This document shows, piece after piece, positions 43,604 through 52,915 of a DNA stretch of 64,000 nt. A program made the position numbers and the translations under genes. The notes beneath the pieces are model-generated. The model searched no databases. It was not told the origin of the DNA and saw only the letters and a list, made by a program, of their open reading frames with translations. Each line of letters starts with the position of its first letter. The first letter of the stretch is position 1. Origin of the DNA: Anaerococcus senegalensis JC48 (GTDB taxonomy: Bacteria; Bacillota; Clostridia; Tissierellales; Peptoniphilaceae); assembly GCF_000321005.1 (NCBI RefSeq), contig NZ_HE578907.1:1232059-1296058 (forward strand), written 5' to 3'.

Positions 43604-44045
43604 TTTTTCGCCTTGAGTTGCGCAGCGTAATTGTTTTCTCTCAAGGCGATTTCTTTTTTTATTATTTCGTTTTCAGCCTTTATATATTCATTTTCTGCTC
43701 TAAGTCTTATGAATTCTTCTCTTTCAGATTCATTAAGTTTTTTTGCTTTATGGATATTTGTTTTTTTCATGGTTACATTCTTAGCTTTACGACCTTTCTT
43801 TTTGTTTACAAGACAATTATATCCATAAATTTTGTAATTGTTAACCCATGAATAAAGTTGTCCACTTGATATTATTTCCATGTTTTAAAATTTCTGGACC
43901 ATGAAGTTGTTCTAATTTAAACCATTTTCTGATTGTATCATGAAATATTTTTTCTTTAACTCCTTCAGGTGTATCTGCCCATTTTCCTTCTCTGTACAAC
44001 TGTACGCATTCTTTTTTAAATTTATAACTATATTTTATAAAAATA
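43570..44045 (-). pseudogene. IS3-type orfA remnant
   Basis: KYSYKFKKECVQLYREGKWAD then IFHDTIRKWFKLEQLHG at 43890-44045, then a frame change near 43880 to QLYSWVNNYKIYGYNCL, ending in a Glu/Lys coiled region. The expected start codon reads ATA instead of ATG. An orfA of this type carries the DNA-binding leucine-zipper domain. Confidence 0.8.
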
Positions 44046-44087
44046 CCCTCCTTACCGGTTTGTCGAGTAAAGAGGGTACATATCAGT

Positions 44088-45446
44088 TTACATTACCTTT
44101 TCAATTTTTTCTTTGTAATCTTTTCTCAAGAAATATACACAATAAATTCCAGCTAAAAATTCTGCTATTATGAATGAATACCAAATTTTATCAATATCTC
44201 CAGTTTTTTGTCCTATAAAATACATTAAAGGAAGTAAAATTATAAATTGTCTTAAAAACGGCTCAAATAAAGCAATTCCTGCACTTGATAGGGATTGGAA
44301 AATTGAGGCGCAAACTATAGAAAATCCTACTGGTAAATAAGAAATTGAAATTATCCTAATCATTGGAATACCAATTTCTTTCATTTTTGGTGTAGCAGAG
44401 AACAAGTCTAATATTTGTTCTGGGAATGTAATAAAAATTATCATACCAAAAATAATCATCAAAGTTGACCATGTTATGGATAATTTGATAGATTTTTTTA
44501 TTCTTTCTTTTTTTCTAGCCCCATAATTATATGAAATTATTGGAACCATGGCATTAGATATACCAAGAATTGGCATAAATTCAAAGCTTTGTAGCTTAAA
44601 CATTACTCCATAAGATGCAATGGCAGATTGACCAAAGCCTCTAAGAATTGTATTTATAAAAAATACTGCAAATGATGTAATAGCATTCATAAGGGCTGCT
44701 GGAAGTCCTATTGAAAATATTTCTTTAAATATCAAATGAGACATGGAAAAATTCTTAAATGAAAATTTTATTTCTTTATTTTTGATTAAATTAAGACTAA
44801 GTCCTACTAAAGCTCCTGTAACTTGTCCTATTACGGTTGCAACTGCTGCTCCTTTTACCTCAAGTCTTGGAAATCCAAAAAGTCCAAAGATAAAAATTGG
44901 ATCTAAAATTATATTAATAATTGCTCCAACGCCTTGGGTAATCATGGTATAAAAGGTAAGTCCTGTTGATTGGAGAAGTTTTTCAAAAAGAATTTGGAAA
45001 AATACCCCAAAAGAAAATAAACAAACTACATGAAGATAGTCATTGCCGTAGGCTAAAATCTTAGAATCGTTAGTTTGCATTTTTATAAAGTATTCTACAA
45101 AAAATATAGCAATAATAACAAATATTAAAGATAAAATACCAGCCAAAATAAGACCATGAACTGCCACACTATTTGCCTTTTTTTGATTTTTCATACCCAA
45201 ATATCTTGATAGAAGGGCCGATACACCAACTGAAATTCCCACACCAAAAGCTATGATTACATTTTGAATTGGAAAAGAAATAGCTACAGCTGTGAGTGCT
45301 TTTTCTGATAATCTAGCAACAAAAATAGAATCTACAATATTATAAATAGCTTGAACAAGCATAGAAATAATAATAGGAAGACTCATTTCAAACAACAATT
45401 TTCCTTCAGGCATAGACCCAAGTTTTTCTGATTTTACTTCTGCCAT
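44088..45446 (-). CDS. MATE-family multidrug efflux protein
   Basis: 452 residues, twelve hydrophobic helices in two similar halves, the MATE plan. GKLLFEMSLPIIISMLVQAIYNIVDSIFV at the N-terminus and the later FGQSAIASYGVMFKLQSFE are family signatures (NorM/DinF type). Uses an Na+ or H+ gradient to push out drugs. The stop codon is two bases from the end of the decayed IS, so the last residues may be altered. ATG follows AAAGGAG. Confidence 0.92.
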   Translation of the reverse strand: MAEVKSEKLGSMPEGKLLFEMSLPIIISMLVQAIYNIVDSIFVARLSEKALTAVAISFPIQNVIIAFGVGISVGVSALLSRYLGMKNQKKANSVAVHGLILAGILSLIFVIIAIFFVEYFIKMQTNDSKILAYGNDYLHVVCLFSFGVFFQILFEKLLQSTGLTFYTMITQGVGAIINIILDPIFIFGLFGFPRLEVKGAAVATVIGQVTGALVGLSLNLIKNKEIKFSFKNFSMSHLIFKEIFSIGLPAALMNAITSFAVFFINTILRGFGQSAIASYGVMFKLQSFEFMPILGISNAMVPIISYNYGARKKERIKKSIKLSITWSTLMIIFGMIIFITFPEQILDLFSATPKMKEIGIPMIRIISISYLPVGFSIVCASIFQSLSSAGIALFEPFLRQFIILLPLMYFIGQKTGDIDKIWYSFIIAEFLAGIYCVYFLRKDYKEKIEKVM

Positions 45447-45475
45447 CTAAACTCCTTTCTTAATTTAAAACAGAA

Positions 45476-45501
45476 AAATAACGGCATTAGCCGCTATTTT
45501 A
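45476..45501 (-). terminator. Terminator of the Fem-like operon
   Basis: AAAATAACGGC and GCCGCTATTTT, T-run on the minus strand. Confidence 0.8.
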
Positions 45502-45559
45502 AATTTATTATTTACTTAATTATTTTAATTCTTTTTTTAAAAAAATCAAATTTTTTTTA

Positions 45560-46750
45560 TTACTTATTGAATTTTCTTTTTATTTTTTTTACAAATTGGA
45601 TAAATTTATATTTACTTGGGTTTGGATAATATGAAAATCCACCAGCTTTTCTTATTATATATCCATTGAAATTTTGTTTAAACCTCAAAACTCCATCGCT
45701 TCCATCAAAGACTCCATCAATACCATAGAAATTATAAATAGGGATATTTCTTTGGCAAATTCTTTTCATAGCTTCATATTGAAGTTTGAAAGCTCCTGGA
45801 AGTTTTTGATATTTTGTTAATGATCCACCTAAAAAATAAATAGCTTGATCTTTTAAATAAATTAAAATCATATTTGCAAGAGGAATTACATCTTTATCTG
45901 ACTCAGCCCTAAATTCTTTTAGCATATCAACTTCTTTTTGCAAAGATTTTATTCTTTGTTTATTATTTTTTCCATTAGGATCCATGCCAGCTATTAATTT
46001 TTCAAGTTTTTCTATTGACTCTTTTAAATTAATTTCAGATACTAAAAATTCTGCATCATCTTTAAATTCATCATAAAAAGTTTGATAATAAGCTAATGAT
46101 TTGTCACCAAATCCTTGTCTTTTTGAAGTTTCTAAAGTTAAGACCTTAAAATCTTCAATTTCATCTCTTTTTAATGGTCTTACCTTAATGTCAAGATCTT
46201 TGGCCTTTTTTATCTTTCTTCTTGCATTTGAGTTAAATGATTTTAATAATTCTTTTTCCTTATCTGGCAAAAATTCAGATAAATCTTTTACAAATTGATA
46301 ATCAGCTGAACCATCATTTACAAAAATGGACTTATCTTTGGAATTATAACCAACTTTTTCCATTCTTTCAAAAAATGATGCATCTTTTTTTTCAATAAGA
46401 TTTCCTTCTTGGTCATAAATCATATAGTCTTTGTCAAGTTTTATAACCAATTTTAAACAATCAAGCTCTTTAACATAATCTTTCAATTTATCATAGAAAA
46501 CAAATTCATATTTTTCTTCAATTGCACTTGCTCCAACCATAAAATCTATTCTTTTACCACCATAGATTTTTCTTAAAAAAGCAAGTCCTACAGCCAAAAC
46601 TTCTCCCTCATCAACAAGGCCCAAAAGCTTGGTTTCTCTATTATTACTTATCAAAACCTCATTCATCTTGCTAGTTTGCAAGAAAGAATATGATTTAACT
46701 TTTTCTAAAAATTCATCATAATCTTTTCTAGATATCTCTTTAACTATCAT
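45560..46750 (-). CDS. FemABX-family peptidoglycan bridge aminoacyltransferase 1
   Basis: 396 residues. Uses aminoacyl-tRNA to add a residue to the stem-peptide Lys of lipid II. Two GNAT-like lobes with a coiled-coil arm in the second (about 235-280, KESIEKLEKLIAGMDPNGK). The family stretch is FNSNARRKIKKAKDLDIKVR (about 169-188), with LPGAFKLQYEAMKR near 325 and NFYGI near 342. Which amino acid is added cannot be read from the sequence. ATG 46750 has only a weak site, AAAGG. Second gene of a two-gene minus operon. Confidence 0.93.
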   Translation of the reverse strand: MIVKEISRKDYDEFLEKVKSYSFLQTSKMNEVLISNNRETKLLGLVDEGEVLAVGLAFLRKIYGGKRIDFMVGASAIEEKYEFVFYDKLKDYVKELDCLKLVIKLDKDYMIYDQEGNLIEKKDASFFERMEKVGYNSKDKSIFVNDGSADYQFVKDLSEFLPDKEKELLKSFNSNARRKIKKAKDLDIKVRPLKRDEIEDFKVLTLETSKRQGFGDKSLAYYQTFYDEFKDDAEFLVSEINLKESIEKLEKLIAGMDPNGKNNKQRIKSLQKEVDMLKEFRAESDKDVIPLANMILIYLKDQAIYFLGGSLTKYQKLPGAFKLQYEAMKRICQRNIPIYNFYGIDGVFDGSDGVLRFKQNFNGYIIRKAGGFSYYPNPSKYKFIQFVKKIKRKFNK

Positions 46751-46786
46751 ATAAACCTTTCTTAAATTTAAACTCTATTAAATAAT

Positions 46787-48007
46787 TTATTTTTTTATAA
46801 ACCTATCCAAAACTTTATGACCAATTGATCTTATTTTCATCAAGAACTTATATTTTGTAGGATTTGGATAATATAGGAACGCATCAGACTTCATTATAAT
46901 ATATCCATTGAAATTTTGCTTAAATCTCAAAATTCCCTTACTAGAATTAATGTCGTGGTTTTCTCCTTCAAAAAATACACCAAAGAAATTATAAATAGGT
47001 AAATTTCTTTTCATTGTCCTAAGCATTGCCTCATGTTGAAGGATAAAGGCACCTGGAAGTTTATGGTATTTTTCTATAGATCCTCCATAAAAATATATGG
47101 CCTCATCTTCTTGATAAATTAAAATCATATTTGCAAGATTGACTACATTAGAATCAGAATCTTTTTTATACCCTTCAAGTAAGTCTACATCTTTTTCTAA
47201 AGATCTTATTCTTTGTGTATTCTTTCTTGAATTAGGATCTAAAGATCCTATTAAATCCTTCAATTTTTTTATTGACCTATCAAAATCAATTTCTGCTGTT
47301 AAATATTCAGCCTCATCTTTAAACTCATCAAAAAACTTTGTATAATATCTTAAACTTTTGTCAGCAAAGCCTTGATTTCTTGCTGTATCTTCTGTTAATT
47401 TTTTAAAATCTTCTAATTCTTCTCTTTTTATAGGTCTTACCCTAATATCAAGTTCCTTGGCCTTTTTTATTTTTCTTCTGGCATTATTATTGAAAGATTT
47501 TAAAAGTTTTTTCTCATCATCTGGGAGAAATTCTCTCATATCCTTAACAAATTGATAATTACTTAAACCGTAATTATTTACAACAGATCCATCATTTTCA
47601 ATATAGCCAACTTCTTTCATTTTTTCTACAAAAGTATGATCTGCATAAGAAGTTATATTTCCTTCTTGGTCCATGGTGGAATAAAGTTTATCTGGTTTTA
47701 CCAATAATTTTATAGCACCCATTTTTTTTGCATAATTTTTTAATTTATCATAAAATATATATTCATACTTTTCTTCGAGTGCATATGCTCCAACAAAAAG
47801 ATCTATTCTTTTGCTAATAAATAGTTTTTTAATAAGAGTCATACCAACTGCTAGTATTTTTCCATTATCAACCAAAGCTAAAAGTTTTGGATCAGTATAG
47901 TCTATACTTTTTACATTAGCCATTTTGCTGGTTGAATAAAAAGAATGATTTCTAATTTTTTTTAAAAATTCATCATATTCATTTTTTGAAATTTCTTTAA
48001 GTTCCAT
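46787..48007 (-). CDS. FemABX-family peptidoglycan bridge aminoacyltransferase 2
   Basis: 406 residues, paralogue of the gene that follows 36 bases downstream: FNNNARRKIKKAKELDIRVR, coiled-coil arm with SIKKLKDLIGSLDPNSRKN, LPGAFILQHEAM, NFFGVF. Two such genes in tandem usually mean that two residues are added to the bridge in turn. ATG 48007 follows AAAGG. Confidence 0.93.
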   Translation of the reverse strand: MELKEISKNEYDEFLKKIRNHSFYSTSKMANVKSIDYTDPKLLALVDNGKILAVGMTLIKKLFISKRIDLFVGAYALEEKYEYIFYDKLKNYAKKMGAIKLLVKPDKLYSTMDQEGNITSYADHTFVEKMKEVGYIENDGSVVNNYGLSNYQFVKDMREFLPDDEKKLLKSFNNNARRKIKKAKELDIRVRPIKREELEDFKKLTEDTARNQGFADKSLRYYTKFFDEFKDEAEYLTAEIDFDRSIKKLKDLIGSLDPNSRKNTQRIRSLEKDVDLLEGYKKDSDSNVVNLANMILIYQEDEAIYFYGGSIEKYHKLPGAFILQHEAMLRTMKRNLPIYNFFGVFFEGENHDINSSKGILRFKQNFNGYIIMKSDAFLYYPNPTKYKFLMKIRSIGHKVLDRFIKK

Positions 48008-48109
48008 AATTACCTTTCCTTATTTTCAAATACAATCATGTCATATATATTAAAATTCTTTTTAGAATCTATTTTTTAATTTTAAAATAAATAAAATAAT
48101 TATTTACTC

Positions 48110-48141
48110 AAATAAATAAGGGCATAAGCCCCTATTTATTA
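48110..48141 (-). terminator. Possible thrS terminator
   Basis: AATAAATAAGGGC and GCCCCTATTTATT pair; on the minus strand a T-rich stretch follows. It separates thrS from the Fem-like genes. Confidence 0.55.
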
Positions 48142-48226
48142 TGATTTTATTATTTTTAATATTTAATTAATTATACTTTCATTTATAATACTAACAAGTT
48201 TAAATCTTATTATTTGCTATTTTTAA

Positions 48227-50155
48227 TTAAAATATTGACTCAAGTGATTTAGAATCTCTTTCTTGGTTTAATTTTTCAATAAATTCTTCGAAAGATACGT
48301 CTTTTGTTTCTTCTCCGTCCCTATTTCTTACTATTAATTTGCCAGATTTTTCTTCGTTTTCTCCTACTACTAGCATGTAGTTTGTTCTCATAAGTTGAGC
48401 TTGTCTGATCTTATATCCTACTCCCTCGCTTCTGTGATCAACATCTACTCTGTAGCCTTCTTTTTTAATTTTTTCAGCTAAATCATCTGCAAAATCTGCA
48501 AATTTATCTGATACTGGAATGATTTCAACTTGTTTTGGATTTATCCATAATGGGAATCTTCCTGCAAATTGTTCTGTAACTGAACCAATAAATCTTTCAA
48601 CTGAACCTAGAAGGGCTCTGTGAAGCATTACTGGTCTTTTCTTTTCACCGTTTTCATCTATATATGTTAAATCAAAGTTTTGTGGTAATTGGAAATCTAG
48701 TTGGATTGTTCCACATTGCCATGTTCTTTTTGCTGCATCTTCTAGGTGGAAGTCTATTTTTGGTCCGTAGAATGCTCCGTCTTTTGGATTTATTTGATAA
48801 TCAATTCCTCTTTCTTTTAGGGCATCTTCTAGGGCTTTTTCTGCAAAATTCCATTCTTCAATTTTTCCCATAAAATCATCTGGTCTTGTTGATAATTCTA
48901 TTTTATATTTAAAACCAAATGTTGAATATAAAAGATCTGCAAGGTCGATCATTTTAAATACTTCATCTTTTACTTGGCTTGGTAGACAATAAACGTGAGC
49001 ATCATCTTGAGTAAATGTTCTTACTCTGAAAAGTCCGTGAAGGGCTCCTGATAATTCGTGTCTGTGAACTTGACCGTATTCTGCAAGTCTAATTGGAAGA
49101 TCTCTGTATGAATGTGGTTCTTCACCATAAACTAAAACAGATCCAGGGCAGTTCATTGGTTTTACTGCATAATTTTCACCATCAATTTTTGTAAAATACA
49201 TGTTTTCTTTGTAATGATCCCAGTGACCTGATCTATGCCACAATTCTTCGTTCATTATAAGTGGAGTTTGGATTTCACCATAACCATTTTTAGCTAAAAC
49301 ATCAGTCCACCAATTTAAAAGCTCATGTCTTAAAATCATTCCGTTTTCTTTAAAAAATGGGAATCCTGGAGCTTCTTCGTGGAAGGAGAATAAGTTCATT
49401 TCTTTACCAATTTTTCTGTGATCACGTCTTTTAGCTTCTTCTTGAAGTTTTATATATTCATCTAATTGTTTTTTCTTTTCAAAACTTATTCCATAAATTC
49501 TTTGAAGCATTTTTCTATCAGAATCGCCTCTCCAATAAGCTCCTGCTATAGAATTTAATTTTACAGCTTTTATAGATTTTGTTGAAAGAAGATGAGGACC
49601 CTTGCAAAGATCAATAAATACATCATCACCCATTTCATAAAGAGTGATTAATTCATCTTCTGGTAGATCTTCAATTAATTCAACCTTATATTCTTGGTTT
49701 TCCTTTTTGAAATATTCTAAAGCATCAGCTCTTGAAATTTCTTTTCTTACCATTTTCAAATCTTTTTTTGCAATTTCTTTCATTTTTGCTTCGATTTTTG
49801 GAAGATCTTCTGGAACAAATCTATGTTCAAGATCTATATCATAATAAAATCCACCATCAATTGCAGGTCCAATTGCAAATTTTGCTTCAGGCCACATTTC
49901 TTTAATTGCAGCTGCCATAACATGGCTTGATGTATGCCAGAAAATTTCTTTTCCTTCTTTATCTTCAAATTTTACAACCTTAAAATCTGAATCTTCATTT
50001 ATAGGTTCAGCATAACCCATAACTTTTCCATTAACAACAGCTCCAACAGCTGATCTAAATAAGCCTTCAGAAATATCTTTTGTAACATCCCCAACGCTTA
50101 CACCTTTTTCGTATTCTTTTACACTTTCGTCAGGTAATTTAATTTTAATCATCAT
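48227..50155 (-). CDS. thrS: Threonyl-tRNA synthetase
   Basis: 642 residues. Class II synthetase: N-terminal TGS domain (1-60), editing domain with HTSSHVMAAAIKEMWP (Zn-binding H..H, about 74-89), catalytic core with NGMILRHELLNWW, YAVKPMNCPGSVLVY (about 330-344) and RTFTQDDAHVYC, motif 3 LLGSVERFIG (about 507), then the anticodon-binding domain. Length fits. Two ATGs (50155, 50152) lie behind AAGGAG. Expression is probably set by the T-box leader at 50197. Confidence 0.97.
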   Translation of the reverse strand: MMIKIKLPDESVKEYEKGVSVGDVTKDISEGLFRSAVGAVVNGKVMGYAEPINEDSDFKVVKFEDKEGKEIFWHTSSHVMAAAIKEMWPEAKFAIGPAIDGGFYYDIDLEHRFVPEDLPKIEAKMKEIAKKDLKMVRKEISRADALEYFKKENQEYKVELIEDLPEDELITLYEMGDDVFIDLCKGPHLLSTKSIKAVKLNSIAGAYWRGDSDRKMLQRIYGISFEKKKQLDEYIKLQEEAKRRDHRKIGKEMNLFSFHEEAPGFPFFKENGMILRHELLNWWTDVLAKNGYGEIQTPLIMNEELWHRSGHWDHYKENMYFTKIDGENYAVKPMNCPGSVLVYGEEPHSYRDLPIRLAEYGQVHRHELSGALHGLFRVRTFTQDDAHVYCLPSQVKDEVFKMIDLADLLYSTFGFKYKIELSTRPDDFMGKIEEWNFAEKALEDALKERGIDYQINPKDGAFYGPKIDFHLEDAAKRTWQCGTIQLDFQLPQNFDLTYIDENGEKKRPVMLHRALLGSVERFIGSVTEQFAGRFPLWINPKQVEIIPVSDKFADFADDLAEKIKKEGYRVDVDHRSEGVGYKIRQAQLMRTNYMLVVGENEEKSGKLIVRNRDGEETKDVSFEEFIEKLNQERDSKSLESIF

Positions 50156-50196
50156 TTACTCCTTATAATTTTTTCTATTAGTAACATTTTTTTAAA

Positions 50197-50410
50197 TAAA
50201 AAAGACACACCATCCCAAAGGACGATGTGTCGTGGTTCCACCTTAATTTTTACTCATTGATGTTTTAAGGCAGGTCATGCCTTTCGTATTAACGAAAATA
50301 TCAGGGGTGGTCTTGGGGATAATCTTTAATAAAAGCTCTCAGCTAACACTTTTTCTCTGTAAAAAAAGTAAAATCCTTACTCTTCCCGTCATCTAAAACT
50401 ATTTTTCTTA
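50197..50410 (-). promoter_or_regulatory. T-box leader (threonine) of thrS
   Basis: On the minus strand the T-box AAGGTGGAACCACG is followed by the terminator stem GACACATCGTCC/GGGATGGTGTGTC and T-run (50197-50230). A 5' Stem I region lies above, with an ACC triplet (in GACCACCCC) that could be the Thr specifier. Uncharged tRNA-Thr would pair with the T-box and prevent termination. Confidence 0.9.
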
Positions 50411-50414
50411 TAGA

Positions 50415-50449
50415 ATTATATTACTTGCAAAATATTTTTTTGCAAATAA
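50415..50449 (-). promoter_or_regulatory. thrS promoter
   Basis: On the minus strand TATAAT (50415-50420) lies downstream of a TTGCAA-type -35 box. Confidence 0.55.
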
Positions 50450-50490
50450 TTTTTTAAAAAATTTATTTTATAAATTTCTTTATATTAAAA

Positions 50491-50730
50491 TTAAGCTTTT
50501 TTTGCAAAAAATTCCATTATTTCCTTTTCTTCTTTTAGGTTTGTCCACCTATTTTCATCTTCATTCACTAGAAAATATTCATTAGGCCCTATTAGGGCAG
50601 CCTTATTTTCTACAACTGGTTCGTAGACATTATAATCTTTCCAAACGCCCAATTTTTTTATATCCTTATAAGAATCATATCTTCTTGTAACTATAGCTAA
50701 AGCTTTTTGGTATTCCTTATTATTTTCCAT
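50491..50730 (-). CDS. Small unknown protein
   Basis: 79 residues, ATG after AGGAGA. EYQKALAIVTRRYDSYKDIKK then KLGVWKDYNVYEPVVENKAALIG suggests a small alpha/beta domain. No signal peptide, no known motif. It is a single gene upstream of the thrS leader. Confidence 0.7.
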   Translation of the reverse strand: MENNKEYQKALAIVTRRYDSYKDIKKLGVWKDYNVYEPVVENKAALIGPNEYFLVNEDENRWTNLKEEKEIMEFFAKKA

Positions 50731-50980
50731 AATTTCTCCTTTTTATTCTTTTTCTATTGAAATTTATTATAAAGCTAATTTTCGTTTTGTCAAATTAAAG
50801 TAATAAATATTTTTACAAAATACTTTTTTCTGTCTTTTAAATTTATAGTTTGAAAATCATTGATTTTTTTATAGTAATCTTTAAAGTAACCTTATAATTT
50901 ATAACAATTAACTTGCAATAATTATTTGTTTTATGGTATAATTATAAAGTATTTTTTAACATAAATTAAAAGGAGGTTTT

Positions 50981-52531
50981 ATGTCGAAAAAAGATAAAAA
51001 AGTTAGAGATGCCAATGACGTTGGCGGATTTTTAAAATCTGTAGAAAAAATTGGTAACAAGATGCCTCATCCTGCTATTATATTTTTATTTTTAAGTATT
51101 TTAGTTGTTATTATTTCTCATTTTGCAGCAAAAGCAGGTCTTAGCGTTACTTATTTTGATGCAAAGGAAGGAGAAGAAGTTACAAAAAAAGCTATTTCTC
51201 TTCTAAATCTTGAAGGTTTAAGATATATTTTTAATTCTGCAACTGATAATTTTATGGGGTTTGCTCCTATTGGAACTGTTTTGGTTGCTATGCTTGGAGT
51301 TGGAGTTGCTGAAAACAGCGGACTTTTCGCTGCAACTTTAAAAAATTTACTTTCTGATGTTTCCCCAACTCTTTTAACTATTGCTGTAATTTTTGCAGGG
51401 ATTATGTCAAATATTGCATCTGATGCGGGATATGTTGTAGTTGTTCCTTTGGGTGCTATGATTTTTGCAGCTGCTGGTAGAAATCCATTAGCTGGAATTG
51501 CTGCAGCTTTTGCTGGTGTTTCTGGTGGATTTTCTGCAAATTTACTTTTAGGAACAACTGATCCACTTTTGACAAATATTACTAACGAAGCTTTAAAGGC
51601 TGTAGGAATGGATCTTAAAATTGCTGTAACTTGCAATTATTATTTTCTTTTTGCTTCAACATTTTTAATTACTGCTGTTGGTACTTTGGTTACTACAAAA
51701 ATCGTAGAAAAAAACCTTGGAGAATACAAAGGAACTTATAAGGCAGATCATAAGCCTTTAACAGATCTTGAAAAAAAAGGACTTAGAAATGCCCTTATTT
51801 CTTTAATTATTTTTGTTATTATAATGGCCCTTATGATGTTTCCTAAAAATGCTCCTTTAAAGAGTATTGATGAAAAAACTGGTCTTTTAAATTTGAATAA
51901 ATTTTTGGAATATGGACTTATTCCTGCCATGATGCTTTTATTTTTAATCCCAGGAATTGTCTACGGAAAAACTGTAGGAACAATTAAATCTAGTCATGAC
52001 TTGATTGATGCTATGACAAAGTCAATGGCGAGTATGGGTGGATTTTTGGTTCTAGCCTTTTTTGCAGCTCAATTTGTTGAATATTTTTCAAAGACAAATC
52101 TAGCCTTAATTTTAGCTAAAAACGGTGCAGAATTTTTACAATCAATCCACTTAAAAGGACTTCCACTTTTATTAATGTTTATTTTATTAACAGCATTTTT
52201 AAATTTATTTATGGGATCAGCCTCAGCAAAATGGGCAATTATGGCTCCAATTTTTGTTCCAATGATGGCAGAGCTTGGACTTTCTCCTGCCCTTACTCAA
52301 GTTGCTTATAGAATTGGTGATTCTTCAACAAATATCATAACCCCACTTATGTCTTATTTTGCAATGATTGTTGTATTTATGCAAAAATATGACAAGGACG
52401 CTGGCCTTGGAACCCTTACTTCAATGATGCTTCCATATTCTCTTGCATTTTTGATATCTTGGTCAGGACTTATGATTGTTTGGTATCTATTAGGACTTCC
52501 ACTAGGACCAGGGGCTCCTTTGATGCTTTAG
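50981..52531 (+). CDS. abgT: AbgT-family transporter (p-aminobenzoyl-glutamate type)
   Basis: 516 residues, about 12 helices. NKMPHPAIIFLFLSILVVII (about 26-45), NIASDAGYVVVVPLGA (about 140), the long GSASAKWAIMAPIFVPMM (about 405) and DSSTNIITPLMSYF (about 440) are AbgT signatures. AbgT proteins import the folate breakdown product p-aminobenzoyl-glutamate or export sulfonamides. With folT and its riboswitch 1.5 kb away, folate salvage is the more likely use. ATG follows AAAGGAGG. Confidence 0.94.
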   Translation: MSKKDKKVRDANDVGGFLKSVEKIGNKMPHPAIIFLFLSILVVIISHFAAKAGLSVTYFDAKEGEEVTKKAISLLNLEGLRYIFNSATDNFMGFAPIGTVLVAMLGVGVAENSGLFAATLKNLLSDVSPTLLTIAVIFAGIMSNIASDAGYVVVVPLGAMIFAAAGRNPLAGIAAAFAGVSGGFSANLLLGTTDPLLTNITNEALKAVGMDLKIAVTCNYYFLFASTFLITAVGTLVTTKIVEKNLGEYKGTYKADHKPLTDLEKKGLRNALISLIIFVIIMALMMFPKNAPLKSIDEKTGLLNLNKFLEYGLIPAMMLLFLIPGIVYGKTVGTIKSSHDLIDAMTKSMASMGGFLVLAFFAAQFVEYFSKTNLALILAKNGAEFLQSIHLKGLPLLLMFILLTAFLNLFMGSASAKWAIMAPIFVPMMAELGLSPALTQVAYRIGDSSTNIITPLMSYFAMIVVFMQKYDKDAGLGTLTSMMLPYSLAFLISWSGLMIVWYLLGLPLGPGAPLML

Positions 52532-52535
52532 TTTT

Positions 52536-52557
52536 AAAAGACCCAGACGGGTCTTTT
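52536..52557 (+). terminator. abgT terminator
   Basis: AAAAGACCC and GGGTCTTTT with a short loop and T-rich end. Confidence 0.85.
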
Positions 52558-52603
52558 GTTTTAATTTTTTTGAAAATGGCTATAAATAGGATAGGAGGCT
52601 ATG

Positions 52604-52855
52604 ATGAAAATTGATGGTGATAATTTAGTTTCTATATCCGAGGCTAATAAAAATTTTTCAAAAATTGCAAGGATGGCTGATAAAAAAGGATCGGCTGTTA
52701 TTTTAAAGAATAACAAGATTTCTTATGTGCTTTTACCATATAAGGAAATTGAAAAAGAGGAAATTTTTCCTGATGAAAATATGGAAGAGATAGCCCAAAG
52801 GCTTATTGAAAAAATCAAGGATGAATATAATATTCAATTGAAATTGGACCTTTAA
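52604..52855 (+). CDS. Phd/YefM-family antitoxin-like protein
   Basis: 83 residues from ATG 52604; the adjacent ATG at 52601 is too close to AGGAGG. SISEANKNFSKIARMADKKG, then SAVILKNNKISYVLLPYKEI is the Phd/YefM DNA-binding fold with an acidic C-terminus for toxin binding. No Doc, YoeB or RelE-like toxin gene is next to it; the following gene is kdgT-like. It could be an orphan regulator. Confidence 0.85.
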   Translation: MKIDGDNLVSISEANKNFSKIARMADKKGSAVILKNNKISYVLLPYKEIEKEEIFPDENMEEIAQRLIEKIKDEYNIQLKLDL

Positions 52856-52862
52856 TTTTTTC

Positions 52863-52884
52863 TCACCCCAAGGGGTGTTTTTTT
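52863..52884 (+). terminator. Terminator after phd-like gene
   Basis: CACCCC, AA loop, GGGGTG, then T-run. Confidence 0.85.
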
Positions 52885-52915
52885 ATGGGTATAATTATAA
52901 AAAGGAGATGGTTAT

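Larger units (their letters stand above)
42993..44085. mobile_element. Decayed IS3-family (IS150-like) element
   Basis: Twelve-base inverted ends TGATATGTACCC (42993-43004) and GGGTACATATCA (44074-44085) bound 1.09 kb, shorter than the 1.4-1.5 kb of complete relatives. Inside are remains of orfA and orfB on the minus strand. The element lies against the last codons of the MATE gene. No direct target repeat could be confirmed. Confidence 0.85.
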
